A stretch of DNA of 64,000 nucleotides. Source: an uncultured Roseibium sp. (GTDB lineage: Bacteria; Pseudomonadota; Alphaproteobacteria; Rhizobiales; Stappiaceae). A program made the position numbers and the translations under genes. A model generated the notes under the pieces. It ran no database searches. It was given only the letters and a program-made list of their open reading frames with translations, and was not told where the DNA came from. Positions within the stretch are counted from its first letter, which is position 1; the number at the start of each line of letters is the position of its first letter. This document shows, in pieces, positions 23,118 to 32,291 of this stretch. The stretch lies in assembly GCF_963675985.1 (NCBI RefSeq), contig NZ_OY780958.1, positions 1,116,001 through 1,180,000 of the forward strand, given 5' to 3'.

Positions 23118-24550
23118 TTGCCGTATGCCCTCCGCGGCATGATGTGATCGGTGAAAAAGACTGGCGCGCCCGCGATCAGGTCGCCGTAGACGCCAATGCC
23201 GAAGTCGACCCAGTCGCGCATCAGATCGCAGTAGTGGTAGGTCGGCTTTAGCGGATCGGAAAAATGGGCGTAGCTCTCGTGGTAGCAGCCGCCCGCGCAG
23301 ATGTTGCGGATGCGGCAGGTGGAACAGCCCTTGTCGGTGCGGTCCGCCCGGTCCTCGATGAAGCGGGCGAGCTTCTGCTTCTCGATGCCGTCGTCCACGG
23401 TGCCATAGGTGTCCATGTCGGACCCGGTGAAGCGGTGGCAGAGGTTGAGACTGCCTTCGTGGTCGACCGCCAGCATGCCCAGTCCCGCGCCGCAGGGCAG
23501 GGCCTTGGACCGGCCCTCGTAAAGGTCGGTCATGAGCTGGTGCATGTTGGAAAAGCCGATGTTGCGACCTTTGAGCGCCTCGTCGCGGTAATGCCGGCCG
23601 AGGTGCTTCATCTCTTCGAACACGGTCACCAGTTCGTCGCCGGTCAGGTTGAACGGCGCGACCGGGCCCGAGGTCACTGGCGAGAAGCCGACTTCGTGAA
23701 AGCCGATCTCGTTTTTCAGGTGATCCCAGATCTCGTAGACCTGCGTGACGCCCCGGGTCAGTGTCACCCGTCCGCCCACGGGGCGGGAGGTGTAGCGTTC
23801 CAGAAGCATCCGCGTCTTGGCGGCGACCACCTCATAGGTGCCCTTGCCGCCGACGGTCTTGCGGTTGAGATCGTGCAGCGCCTTCGGCCCGTCCATGGAG
23901 ACCGTCAGGCCGAAGCGGTGAGCGTTCAGCCAGTCGACGATCTCTTCCGTGAGCAGGGTCGCGTTGGTGGTCAGCGTGAAGTCGACCCGCTTGCCAAGGG
24001 CGCCGAAGCGCTCCTCGGCATAGGCAACCACATCGCGGATCAGCGCGATATTGCTCAAAGGCTCGCCGCCGAAGAACACCACGTTGTAGCTGTCCCGGTC
24101 CGGGCTTTCAGCGAGCAGAAGCTCGATGGAGCGTTTTGCCGTCTCCAGCTCCATCCGCCGGCCCTTGGACGGCGTGTCCAGATCCTCCTTGTAGCAGTAG
24201 GTGCAGGACAAATTGCAGCCCGTGTTGACGTTGAGGACAATCGTCGTCAGCGGGAAGTTCTCGATGTGGACCGGCGGCCGTTCCGCCCGGGGCGGGCGGC
24301 CGTCGGTGACGATGTCGAGGTCGAGCAGGGAGCGGATCCGCTCTGTGACGAGGTCCGGGTCGGCCCGGCCCTCGAAACGTTCGCGTACGTCCGCCTCGCT
24401 CACTTTACTGCGGTCGGCGAAGAGGTCGATCACGTCGTTGTCGAGACGGTCGATCTCGAACAGCGAGGTGGTCGGAATGTGGAACAGCAGGTGCCGTCCG
24501 TCGACCTCGACCCGGTGCGCGTTCTGCGGCTGATAAAAGAGATAACCCAT
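23114..24550 (-). CDS. qhpD: QhpD, radical SAM/SPASM enzyme forming gamma-subunit thioether cross-links
   Basis: 478 residues. The radical-SAM cluster motif is CNLSCTYC at Cys112, Cys116 and Cys119, preceded by VLNVNTG and followed by the SAM-binding FFGGEPL segment. A SPASM domain toward the C-terminus has CGAGLGMLAVDHEGSLNLCH, then CSTCRIRNICAGGC and a final YHYCD, enough cysteines for two auxiliary Fe-S clusters. The N-terminal 85 residues resemble a PqqD-like peptide-binding domain. It generates the sulfur-to-carbon bonds in QhpC in the cytoplasm. It lies between qhpA (15-base gap) and qhpC (overlap). Confidence 0.95.
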   Translation of the reverse strand: MGYLFYQPQNAHRVEVDGRHLLFHIPTTSLFEIDRLDNDVIDLFADRSKVSEADVRERFEGRADPDLVTERIRSLLDLDIVTDGRPPRAERPPVHIENFPLTTIVLNVNTGCNLSCTYCYKEDLDTPSKGRRMELETAKRSIELLLAESPDRDSYNVVFFGGEPLSNIALIRDVVAYAEERFGALGKRVDFTLTTNATLLTEEIVDWLNAHRFGLTVSMDGPKALHDLNRKTVGGKGTYEVVAAKTRMLLERYTSRPVGGRVTLTRGVTQVYEIWDHLKNEIGFHEVGFSPVTSGPVAPFNLTGDELVTVFEEMKHLGRHYRDEALKGRNIGFSNMHQLMTDLYEGRSKALPCGAGLGMLAVDHEGSLNLCHRFTGSDMDTYGTVDDGIEKQKLARFIEDRADRTDKGCSTCRIRNICAGGCYHESYAHFSDPLKPTYHYCDLMRDWVDFGIGVYGDLIAGAPVFFTDHIMPRRAYGK

Positions 24551-24565
24551 TGTGCAGTCCCTCCC

Positions 24566-26131
24566 TTAGCGGATCGGCGGATCGTTCCAGCGCTGGACCG
24601 TGACGATGAGCTGTCCTTCGCCGGACGCCTCACCGCTCTTGGCCAGAACCTTCAGATTGCCGGCGTTGTTGGTGGAGAAGGGACGTTTCGGGTTGAGACC
24701 GGCGACGCCCGGCATGAAGATGCCGAGGCTTTCGTCCATCTCGCCCGCAAATTCCACGTCCTTCAGGGCTTCGGATTCTTCGTTAAAGGGAGCGACCGAC
24801 CAGGAGGCGGGCACGACGCCGATGCGTATATCGTCGTCCGTACCCGGCTGACCGTCTGCGCCGTTCCAGTAGCCGATCGCGTCGAACCGGGCAGGGACCT
24901 TGGCGGCGGAGCCGCCGCCGCCGCCGACACGGGCGAGAGCGAAGGCCGGTTCGACCTTGAGGCTGTCGATGTGGCTGTAGACGGCAAGGGCATCGTTCGC
25001 CATCGCGTCGCCGGAGGTAACGGAAACCGCGCCGTCTGTGCCCGCTGCCGGGCTGACGTCGATCGATGCTCCATAGGCATTGGCCGTGCCGCCAGAGGCA
25101 TCGAGCGCGCCGGAAAGAGCCACGCTGTCAAGCCCGGTGCCGACCACCTGAACGGTGCCGCTGCCGCCAGCCGGAAGAGTGGAGGGTACCACACCGGCAA
25201 TCGCGGGTTCGCCGCCGGCCTTCACGGCCTTGAAAGCGCCGCCAAGGCTGTCTTCGGCATGCAGGAACTGGCGGCCGGAGAGGCTTGATCCATCTTCGGA
25301 CATCGCAAGCACCTGGCGGTAGGCGGTGTCGCCGATTGTCAGGTTGGCACGCCATTCGTAGCCGGTATAGACGTTGAGTTTGCCGGAAACGGGCAGTTCC
25401 TCGCCGCTGGCGGTCATGAGCGTGCCGGAGACCGAATAAGGCTGGGCGTCGCCTGAAACCTCAAGTGTGCCATAGGCCTCGCCCTTGGCCGGCAGGCTCG
25501 TGGTGAAGACCCAGGATCCGGTCGCGGATGGCTTGTCGGCCTTTTCCCAGGCGGTCCATGCGTCGGTTTCAAACGGATATTTTTCCGCCAGCAACGGCAC
25601 GACTTCCTCACGGGCGATCTTCAGCCATTCCCGGTCACGAGCAAGCGCCTGGTATTCCAGGGTCGGCCATTGGCCGACATGGAAGTCGATGTGCATGTTC
25701 CATTCGTCTTTCGTGCGGCGCTGCAGGCCGACCCGAGCCGCGGAATGGCAGCGAGCACACATTTCGGCAAGCGGTGCCTCGGTCACTTCCACCACATTCG
25801 GCTGGCGCTCCAGAATGTAACGGAAATCCTCCGCTTCCGAAGGCGCAAGCCCCTGCGTGTCGGCCAGATAATGGACCAGTTGGCTTTGCACGCCGGGGTC
25901 CAGCTCCATGCCGTGGAACAGGCGCATGCGGACGATGGTCATCAGCCAGCCTTCCGGCGTCTTGCGCTGGCCGTTGATGCGGCTCAGCGCACCGCTTTCG
26001 TCGGCGGCATGGCAGCCACTGCAATTTTCCTCCAGCAGCGTGGCGCCATCCTGCGCCTGTGCCGGGACCGACATCAGAAGCAGGACACCGGCCAGGCCGG
26101 CGAGGTGCCCCTTTCGCAGTCGTTTCATCAT
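24566..26131 (-). CDS. qhpA: QhpA, dihaem alpha subunit of quinohemoprotein amine dehydrogenase
   Basis: 521 residues. The signal peptide ends near PAQAQDG. Two c-type haem motifs are CSGCH (37-41) and CARCH (125-129), and the remainder forms the beta-barrel domains II-IV of the subunit. Electrons from amine oxidation at the CTQ in QhpC pass through these haems to a periplasmic cytochrome or cupredoxin. It overlaps qhpG by four bases. In contrast to Paracoccus, where qhpG lies elsewhere in the cluster, here qhpG appears to be the first gene of the operon. Confidence 0.95.
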   Translation of the reverse strand: MMKRLRKGHLAGLAGVLLLMSVPAQAQDGATLLEENCSGCHAADESGALSRINGQRKTPEGWLMTIVRMRLFHGMELDPGVQSQLVHYLADTQGLAPSEAEDFRYILERQPNVVEVTEAPLAEMCARCHSAARVGLQRRTKDEWNMHIDFHVGQWPTLEYQALARDREWLKIAREEVVPLLAEKYPFETDAWTAWEKADKPSATGSWVFTTSLPAKGEAYGTLEVSGDAQPYSVSGTLMTASGEELPVSGKLNVYTGYEWRANLTIGDTAYRQVLAMSEDGSSLSGRQFLHAEDSLGGAFKAVKAGGEPAIAGVVPSTLPAGGSGTVQVVGTGLDSVALSGALDASGGTANAYGASIDVSPAAGTDGAVSVTSGDAMANDALAVYSHIDSLKVEPAFALARVGGGGGSAAKVPARFDAIGYWNGADGQPGTDDDIRIGVVPASWSVAPFNEESEALKDVEFAGEMDESLGIFMPGVAGLNPKRPFSTNNAGNLKVLAKSGEASGEGQLIVTVQRWNDPPIR

Positions 26132-27447
26132 GCTGTTTCCCTCATTCTGGTGTTTGTTTCGGGTGTTTTTTGTGGTTGGTCCGGCAGGCCGGACAGAAGA
26201 CCGCGGCTTTCAAGCCAGCGAAGCGCCTCGGCCGGAGGTGATCCGGTCCGGGAAAGGTCTAGAAGATCGCGAACAGGCAGACCGCAGACGAAGGCGACGC
26301 CTTCCGGGTCCCGGGGCGTGATCAGCACCTCGCGTTCCCTCAGACGGTTGCCGTCCACGACCACCCGCTGTTCCAGACGGGTGTCGTCGGCCACGGCATG
26401 GGCCGGTTTGTCATCGGGCCATGCGGCGCGGGCAGCCCAGAAGGGATGAGCGGCAAGGTCGGCTTCCAGCCGGTAGAAATCCCGGCCGATGCGCGCCTGA
26501 CGCCAGAAGGTGCCGACCACCCGATGGCGGTAAAACCGGGCGGCGAGATCCGGGTCTCCGCCTTCGAGAAGCGTGAGGACGCTCGGAACGGCGGCCAGCG
26601 CGGAGGAGATCGCCCAGAACAGGCCGTGGCCGGAAAGCGGGTCGATGGCAACGGCGGCGTCGCCGATGGGCAGGATGGGCAGGGGCAGCTCCGGCGCCGA
26701 CAGGACAAGGCCGGCAGGACGGGCAAGCAGGTCGTCCTGGAAGCCACGGGTATCAAACCGGCCGTCGAACTGCGGTTGGGCGAGGAACGTCCGCATGCGT
26801 TCCGCCAGAGCGTCCTGACCGGAGCCAGTCAGATCGTCGGCGTCGATACAGATCTGCAGCCAAGAACCGAATTCGGGCTCCGCCGCTGACCAGATCCAGC
26901 CCTGTGGTGTGGCTTCCACATGAGTTCCCGAAGGCAGCGTCAGGTCGGACAGGCGTCCGGCGATGGCAAGTGTCTGCGGGCCTTTTTGACGATTGGCGGA
27001 AGGAGCCTGACGGCCGCGGGCATCGATCAACAGCCGGGCGGTGACAGTCTCGCCGTCGGCGAGGCGCAGGGCGACTCCGGTTTCGGGATTTGCCTTTTCG
27101 ATCCGGCGCAGGCGCGTCGTGCGGACTATTACGCCTGATTCAAGTGCCGCCTTGCGCAGGGCTGCGTCAAAGTCGTGGCGACGGACCAGGCGTTCGCCGT
27201 TGGCGGTCTCGTTGAGGCCTGCCCAGCGGACAGACCGGCGCATGGGTGCGCTTGCGGCCTGTAGCGCGTCTTCAAGTCCCTTTTGTTTCAGGATATGGGC
27301 GACCCGTTCGCCCAGGCCCTCCAGGCGCGGGCGGGTGGTGTCCGGATCGATCAGAACGGTCCTGATCCCGGTGCGCGCCAGTTCACGCGCTGCGAACGCG
27401 CCGGCAGGTCCTCCGCCGGCAACTGCCACATCGAAGCAGGTTGCCAA
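26128..27447 (-). CDS. qhpG: QhpG, FAD-dependent monooxygenase of CTQ biogenesis
   Basis: 439 residues of the flavin-dependent halogenase/monooxygenase group. The FAD dinucleotide motif VAVAGGGPAGAFAARELA is at 7-24, and LPILPIGDAAVAIDPLSGHG is the second GD motif. The family member QhpG hydroxylates the QhpC tryptophan during quinone formation. It is first in the minus-strand qhp operon, with 238 bases separating it from the divergent regulator qhpR. The role follows from published work on qhp clusters; here it is supported by motif plus synteny. Confidence 0.9.
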   Translation of the reverse strand: MATCFDVAVAGGGPAGAFAARELARTGIRTVLIDPDTTRPRLEGLGERVAHILKQKGLEDALQAASAPMRRSVRWAGLNETANGERLVRRHDFDAALRKAALESGVIVRTTRLRRIEKANPETGVALRLADGETVTARLLIDARGRQAPSANRQKGPQTLAIAGRLSDLTLPSGTHVEATPQGWIWSAAEPEFGSWLQICIDADDLTGSGQDALAERMRTFLAQPQFDGRFDTRGFQDDLLARPAGLVLSAPELPLPILPIGDAAVAIDPLSGHGLFWAISSALAAVPSVLTLLEGGDPDLAARFYRHRVVGTFWRQARIGRDFYRLEADLAAHPFWAARAAWPDDKPAHAVADDTRLEQRVVVDGNRLREREVLITPRDPEGVAFVCGLPVRDLLDLSRTGSPPAEALRWLESRGLLSGLPDQPQKTPETNTRMRETA

Positions 27448-27685
27448 ATTTTTCCCCTCGTCCGGGCGCCCGTGTTTTCACGATGTCGTCCCGGATCTCT
27501 CTGTCCTGCCATTAAGAGAGGGTGTTTCGGAGCGTTCTCGACATTTTCGGCCAAATTTCAGTCCGGTCCCCAAAACAGGGTCTGGCCGATTGCGCGCCTC
27601 ATGAAGATTTGGTCTACTTATTCTTTAGGCATGAATTTTTCTTCGGCAGGCCGGAGAAATCGGGATTTCGGGGTGGGCGAAAGCC
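27448..27685. promoter_or_regulatory. Divergent control region of qhpG and qhpR
   Basis: This 238-base gap must carry the promoters of the qhp operon (minus) and of qhpR (plus). It is AT-richer than the flanking genes near 27540-27640. I could not identify a convincing sigma-70 hexamer pair or a clear direct repeat for the AraC-type activator, so no operator is placed. Confidence 0.5.
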
Positions 27686-28708
27686 ATGTCTACGGATGCG
27701 ACCATTATATCCGGAGCCCTTCGCGGGCTTCAGAACATGCTGGTGGAAAAGGGGCTGGAACCGGCCGCTTTGGGCCGGCAATACGGTGTCCCGGCTGGTG
27801 CCTGGAAGAGCCCCCTCGTCGAAATCCCGCTCACCGCTTTCGTCCGGATCTACGAACAGGGTGCTTCTGCGCTGGGTGTGCCCGGCATCGGCTGGCAATC
27901 GGGCCCGCTTCTGGATTTCGCCTATCTGGGCGAGTTGGGGAATGCGATCCTGTCGGCACCGACCGTTGGCAGCGCCCTGCGCACCTTCGAGCGGTTCCTG
28001 CGCGTGATCCAGAGCGAGACCGACCTGCACATGACGGTCGAAGACGGTGTCGTGACGCTGACCTACCGCATTCTCAATCCGGACATCTGGCCGCGCCGGC
28101 AGGACGCGGAGTTCACCCTGTCGGTGCTGACCCAGCTGATCCGCCGGGGAGCGGGCGAAGACTGGAGCCCGGACCTGATCTGTTTTGAACATCAGGCTGC
28201 GCGCAGTCTGTCGAGCTGGGGCGAGGCGACGGGCGGTGCCTGCGTGTTCGATTGCGAAACCAACGCGCTGAGTTTCCCCGAGGCGGTCATGAACGTACCG
28301 ATGCCGCGCGACGATGCTTCGTGCCATCGCAAGGCGCTGGAAAGCCTGACGCGCGGTTTGGCCGCCAAGGCCCGTTCCAATTCGCTTGCCGAACGCACAC
28401 GCACTGCCATTTACTCTGGGCTGGAAACCGGCATCGTCGATCAGGAAACGATCGCCCGTGATCTCGGCCTGTCCCGGCGCAGCCTGCATCGGCACCTGAG
28501 CGAGGAAGGCGTGCGCTTCTCCGCCCTGCTGGACGATTGCCGCTTCCGGGTGGCCCGGCACGCGCTCGCCGATACGTCGCATCCTCTCGCGCAGATCGCC
28601 TTCGAACTCAGCTATTCCGATCAGACCGCGTTTGAGCGCGCATTCAAACGCAGGACCGGCATGACGCCGAGGCAGTATCGGCAGGCATTCGGGGCGAGGG
28701 GACGTTAG
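27686..28708 (+). CDS. qhpR: QhpR, AraC-family transcriptional activator
   Basis: 340 residues. The N-terminal ligand-binding region is of the OruR/ArgR 'arabinose-binding domain' type (about 20-210). The C-terminal AraC double helix-turn-helix shows IARDLGLSRRSLHRHLSEEG and PLAQIAFELSYSDQTAFERA, followed by FKRRTGMTPRQYRQ. In Paracoccus the equivalent regulator induces qhp genes in response to primary alkylamines such as n-butylamine. Divergent from qhpG. It converges with the MocR gene, their ends overlapping by four bases. Confidence 0.9.
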   Translation: MSTDATIISGALRGLQNMLVEKGLEPAALGRQYGVPAGAWKSPLVEIPLTAFVRIYEQGASALGVPGIGWQSGPLLDFAYLGELGNAILSAPTVGSALRTFERFLRVIQSETDLHMTVEDGVVTLTYRILNPDIWPRRQDAEFTLSVLTQLIRRGAGEDWSPDLICFEHQAARSLSSWGEATGGACVFDCETNALSFPEAVMNVPMPRDDASCHRKALESLTRGLAAKARSNSLAERTRTAIYSGLETGIVDQETIARDLGLSRRSLHRHLSEEGVRFSALLDDCRFRVARHALADTSHPLAQIAFELSYSDQTAFERAFKRRTGMTPRQYRQAFGARGR

Positions 28709-30132
28709 CCCACCGCTTTTCCAAGCACTTCAACGAAGCGTTCAATACGCTCCTGAGTGGCATCCGCGAAGCCAACGATCAGGCCGTTCAGCGGTTCCGC
28801 CAGGCAATAAGCCGACAGGCGGGCCGGTCGGAAGCCGGCTTCGGCAAGTGCGGACAGCGCCGGAGTTTCGTCGCGGCCATCGGGAAAACGGACCGTCAGT
28901 TGCACACCGCCGTCGGGCGGATGGACCTCAATCCCTTCGATCTGGCCGAGAGAGGCGGCAAGCGCGTTGCCTCGGGCCTCATAGGCGCGGGCGATGCGGC
29001 GGAGATGGGCGCGGTAACGACCGGAGCGCATCATCTCCGCCAGGGCGAGCTGGGCATGGAGATTGGCCATGAGGCCGAGGTTGCGGTGGGCGGCGCGCAT
29101 GGGGCCGACCAAAGCGGCGGGCACCACCATCCAGCCGATCCTGAGCGCCGGCATCAGCACTTTCGCCGCCGTGCCCAGATAGACGACCCCGCCGCTTTCG
29201 CCATGGGCGGCAAGGGCTGCGATCTCCCGGCCGCGCCAAAGGAATTCGCTGTCGTAGTCATCCTCGATCACGAGCGCGTTTTGTGCCTGTGCGCGATCCA
29301 GAAGCGCCAGCCGCCGGGGCAGGGACAGGCGATAACCGAGCGGATACTGGTTGGACGGGGTGACGTAGATCAGGCGTGCACCGCCGGGGACATGGTCGGG
29401 CTTGAGGCCGTGTTCGTCCACGGGAACCGGGGCGATCTCAAGCCCGGCACCGAGGAAGGCGGCGCGCGCGCCCATGAAGCCGGGGTCTTCCATGGCAACC
29501 GTCTCGCCCGCATCCGTCATCACCTGGGCGGTCAGTGCCAGCGACGCCTGCGTGCCGGTGGTGATCAGGATCTGCTCCGGATCGGCTCGGATCCCCCGGT
29601 CGGTTGCCAGTCTCTCGGCCAGGATCCGGCGCAGGGCAGGGTGACCGAAGGCTGTGTCGTAATTGGCAAGCTCTCCGTGGCGGTGCCGGGCGGCGCGGCG
29701 CAGAGCTTGTGCCCATTCGTCGGCGGGAAACAGGCTTTCCGCCGGTGCACCAGGGTGCATGATACCGCTGTCGGCGGCATAGCTTGAAGCGCGCGGGTTC
29801 AGGGCGAGGTTTCGGCCCCGGTGCGACAAAGCCGGAGGGGTCGCGGGCCTCTCACGGGCGTTCAGAACCTGCGGGGCGATCACCTCGGGCGCTGTCCCCG
29901 GACGGATCGTGAGCACACCCTCTGCGCGCAGCAGGTCGTAGGCGGTGTTCACCGTGCTGCGCGAAACTCCGAGCCCTTCTGCTGCGGACCGGCTCGATGG
30001 CAGTCGCACCCCTCCGGGTAGCCGCCCGTCACGGATCGCGGCGAGCAGATCGCGGTGGATCTGAACGGGCATGGGATCAGCCAAGGCCGGATCGGGGGAG
30101 GTGAGGGCGGATAAAAGAGCTGGTCTGGTCAT
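28705..30132 (-). CDS. MocR/PdxR-type regulator (GntR helix-turn-helix fused to aminotransferase fold)
   Basis: 475 residues from ATG 30132 (a longer frame upstream lacks support). A winged helix at about 20-80 (LPSSRSAAEGLGVSRSTVNT) is linked to a class I aminotransferase-like domain. The PLP-binding lysine is in LGTAAKVLMPALRIGW, and IEDDYDSEFLWRG and LITTGTQASLALTAQ are typical. Such proteins sense PLP or an amino compound. It is divergent from a PNPOx-like gene, a common pairing suggesting control of B6-related or flavin-dependent functions, across 76 bases containing a TATTGG...CCAATA dyad. Confidence 0.9.
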   Translation of the reverse strand: MTRPALLSALTSPDPALADPMPVQIHRDLLAAIRDGRLPGGVRLPSSRSAAEGLGVSRSTVNTAYDLLRAEGVLTIRPGTAPEVIAPQVLNARERPATPPALSHRGRNLALNPRASSYAADSGIMHPGAPAESLFPADEWAQALRRAARHRHGELANYDTAFGHPALRRILAERLATDRGIRADPEQILITTGTQASLALTAQVMTDAGETVAMEDPGFMGARAAFLGAGLEIAPVPVDEHGLKPDHVPGGARLIYVTPSNQYPLGYRLSLPRRLALLDRAQAQNALVIEDDYDSEFLWRGREIAALAAHGESGGVVYLGTAAKVLMPALRIGWMVVPAALVGPMRAAHRNLGLMANLHAQLALAEMMRSGRYRAHLRRIARAYEARGNALAASLGQIEGIEVHPPDGGVQLTVRFPDGRDETPALSALAEAGFRPARLSAYCLAEPLNGLIVGFADATQERIERFVEVLGKAVG

Positions 30133-30148
30133 TTTGATGAAAACTGGA

Positions 30149-30166
30149 TATTGGACCGAACCAATA
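30149..30166. promoter_or_regulatory. TATTGG-N6-CCAATA dyad, likely MocR operator
   Basis: Six-base arms at 30149-30154 and 30161-30166 lie in the 76-base gap between the MocR gene and the PNPOx-like gene, 17 bases from the MocR start. Nearby ACCGAACC and GTCGGTTACC suggest a further half-site, consistent with the mixed inverted/direct sites of MocR-type regulators. Confidence 0.5.
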
Positions 30167-30208
30167 AGTCGGTTACCACGGGCAAAAGTCAACCCGATGG
30201 AGTTACCC

Positions 30209-30868
30209 ATGCCGCCTGAAACCGAGACCAGGACACTGCCCGCCTACGCCCGCGCCCGGCAGCCGAAACGCGCCCGCTACGACGAGGAAACGATCCACGG
30301 CATCCTTGATGCCGGTCTTGTCGGCCATGCGGGTTTCGTCGCCGATGACCGCCCGATGGTGATCCCGATGGCCTACGCGAGGGTGGGCGGCACGCTCTAT
30401 CTGCACGGTGCGTCCAAGACCCGGATCGCGCGGTTGGACGGCGTGCCGATGTGCATGACCGTCACGCAACTGACCGGTATCGTTGCGGCCCGCTCGGGAA
30501 TGCATCATTCGGTCAACTACCGGTCCGCCGTGGTGCATGGAACCGCGCGCCATGTGGAGGGAGATGAATTCGATGCGGCGCTGGAAGCGATCACCGACCA
30601 TCTGCTGCCGGGCCGCACCGCCGAAATCCGCCCGATGACCGCCCAGGAACGCAAGGCGACCGGGGTCGTGGCGCTCGATATCGACCACGCCAGCGCCAAG
30701 GTCCGCACCGGGCCACCGGTCGACGACGAGGAAGACCATGCGCTCGGTCTGTGGGCCGGGGTCGTGCCGGTTACGACGGCGCTGGGCACCGGCGTTCAGG
30801 ACGCCTACACGCCGGATGGTATGGTGGAACCTGCGTCGATCGCCGCCGCTCGCCGGAAATTCGCCTGA
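30209..30868 (+). CDS. Pyridoxamine 5'-phosphate oxidase-like FMN-binding protein
   Basis: 219 residues; ATG 30209 is preceded by GGAG at six bases. It has the split-barrel fold of the PNPOx-like 'DUF/NimA' group: GHAGFVADDRPMVIPMAYAR, GGTLYLHGASKTRIARLD and HHSVNYRSAVVHGTARHVEG. Members reduce or bind flavin and heme-like ligands, and few are true PNP oxidases. The C-terminal half (VDDEEDHALGLWAGVVPVTT) matches the subgroup found beside MocR regulators. Function beyond FMN binding is not assigned. Confidence 0.88.
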   Translation: MPPETETRTLPAYARARQPKRARYDEETIHGILDAGLVGHAGFVADDRPMVIPMAYARVGGTLYLHGASKTRIARLDGVPMCMTVTQLTGIVAARSGMHHSVNYRSAVVHGTARHVEGDEFDAALEAITDHLLPGRTAEIRPMTAQERKATGVVALDIDHASAKVRTGPPVDDEEDHALGLWAGVVPVTTALGTGVQDAYTPDGMVEPASIAAARRKFA

Positions 30869-30910
30869 TCAGGATACTGTTCGAGGTCGGGCTCCGGCCT
30901 GAGGTCAAAT

Positions 30911-31390
30911 TCAAATATCGGGGCGAACACCGCTCTCACAGGCTGCCAGAGCATCGGCTGCACAGCTGTCTAAAAACGGCTCGCCAGATGGTTTGGTCCA
31001 CCTGCGCAAGTCGTCGACAAGGGAAGGGTGCGCGCAGTACTCGGCTGCTTGAAACATTGGACATGCCACGCTATCGGCCTTTAGTGCATTCTGTACGAGC
31101 GGCAGCGCGAGCGTCGGATCGCGTTTGGCCAGACCGAGCACAGCTTCGGCCCGGACGAATTCATTCTCATCCTGGGCAGCGCGGATCAACGCAGCGCGAA
31201 CAGCCTCGGTATCCGTGTCTTCCTGGGAAAGGAGGAATGTCGCCCAGTCCCGATTGGACAGATCTGCATCGGATGTCATTTTTATCAGAAGACGCAGATT
31301 GGCTTCGGCCAACTCCCCGCCGGTAAGTGGCGCCTCATCGGCTATGACGGCACGCAGAAAATCCGATTGCGGTTCGTATCGGTCGCTCAT
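30911..31390 (-). CDS. HEAT-repeat-like protein
   Basis: 159 residues, all-helical, with at least three HEAT/PBS-lyase-like repeats: NRDWATFLLSQEDTDTEAVR, AALIRAAQDENEFVRAEAVL and GLAKRDPTLALPLVQNALK. No signal peptide or catalytic motif; two cysteine-containing helices follow. Probably a small protein-protein interaction scaffold. It stands alone, between the PNPOx-like gene (convergent, 42 bases) and the TetR gene (93 bases upstream, same strand). I do not recognise a specific family. Confidence 0.75.
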   Translation of the reverse strand: MSDRYEPQSDFLRAVIADEAPLTGGELAEANLRLLIKMTSDADLSNRDWATFLLSQEDTDTEAVRAALIRAAQDENEFVRAEAVLGLAKRDPTLALPLVQNALKADSVACPMFQAAEYCAHPSLVDDLRRWTKPSGEPFLDSCAADALAACESGVRPDI

Positions 31391-31483
31391 GTTTTACTGG
31401 TTACACACCGCAGGCGCATTGATCAATCGTGTGTATCCGGCCGGCCGTTGGAGAGCGTTTCAATCAGAGGAAACGCAATCCGG

Positions 31484-32206
31484 TCAAGTACCAGATCCCA
31501 TCCCACCCAGCGTCCGCTCTATCCCGCCCGCGCAGAAATCAACCAGTGCTTTTCGGTAGTCGAGTGGCGTCGCCGGGATCTCCTTATGGGAGAGCCCGCT
31601 GATGCGTTCGCGGCTGGCGACAATGGAGAGCAGGCTCGAGACTGTCAGGGTCAGAAGCGTTGCCAGATCCTTCTTCGAGGCGTTCGGATAGAGCGTCTCG
31701 AAGGCGTCCATGTATTCCAGCGCGACCGGATCGTAGAGGTCGCGGACCTCGCGGTAATAGCGGTCGTCGGAGACGATGCGGGCAATCAGGGCCGCATAGG
31801 CCCGCCATTGCGGGTCGCCGCCGGAGGCATATTCCAGGTAAGGCGTGAGATAGGCGTCCACCAGCCCGTGGACGGTCAGGCCTTCTTTGGAGGCGGTCAG
31901 GGCGGCGAGCCGCTCCCGCCGGGCAATGTTCAACGGCTCCACACGGCGTGCCAGCACCGTTCGGAACAATTCCCTTTTGGATTTGCTGTGGAACCCGACG
32001 ACGCCGAGGGTTACTTCCGCCTCGGCTGCGATCTGGCGGATGGAGACCGCGTCGAAGCCGTCGGCGGCGAAACAGCGCTCGGCCGCATCGAGCACCCGAT
32101 CGCGGGTCGCCTCGCCGCGCAGGATGCGCTTGTCCGTGACAGCACGGTCCGTCCCATCGTTTTCGACGGGGCTTGCGGAATTTGTTTCGGGCGGCACTCT
32201 TGACAT
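31484..32206 (-). CDS. TetR-family transcriptional regulator
   Basis: 240 residues from ATG 32206. The N-terminal TetR helix-turn-helix is at about 28-75 (ATRDRVLDAAERCFAADGFD then AVSIRQIAAEAEVTLGVVGF), and an all-helical ligand domain makes up the rest. Divergent from the TRAP binding-protein gene across 85 bases, so it is the likely repressor of the TRAP-cyclase-FAH operon. The gap is AT-rich around 32206-32235 (TTTTATACGAACGTCC), but I see no convincing dyad. Confidence 0.88.
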   Translation of the reverse strand: MSRVPPETNSASPVENDGTDRAVTDKRILRGEATRDRVLDAAERCFAADGFDAVSIRQIAAEAEVTLGVVGFHSKSKRELFRTVLARRVEPLNIARRERLAALTASKEGLTVHGLVDAYLTPYLEYASGGDPQWRAYAALIARIVSDDRYYREVRDLYDPVALEYMDAFETLYPNASKKDLATLLTLTVSSLLSIVASRERISGLSHKEIPATPLDYRKALVDFCAGGIERTLGGMGSGT

Positions 32207-32291
32207 TTTATACGAACGTCCAAATAGTTTCTTTGCGGCTTTGGAGGAGCCTGCCGGAAGTTTGCCTTCCGCGCAATGGAGGAGTTTAAAA

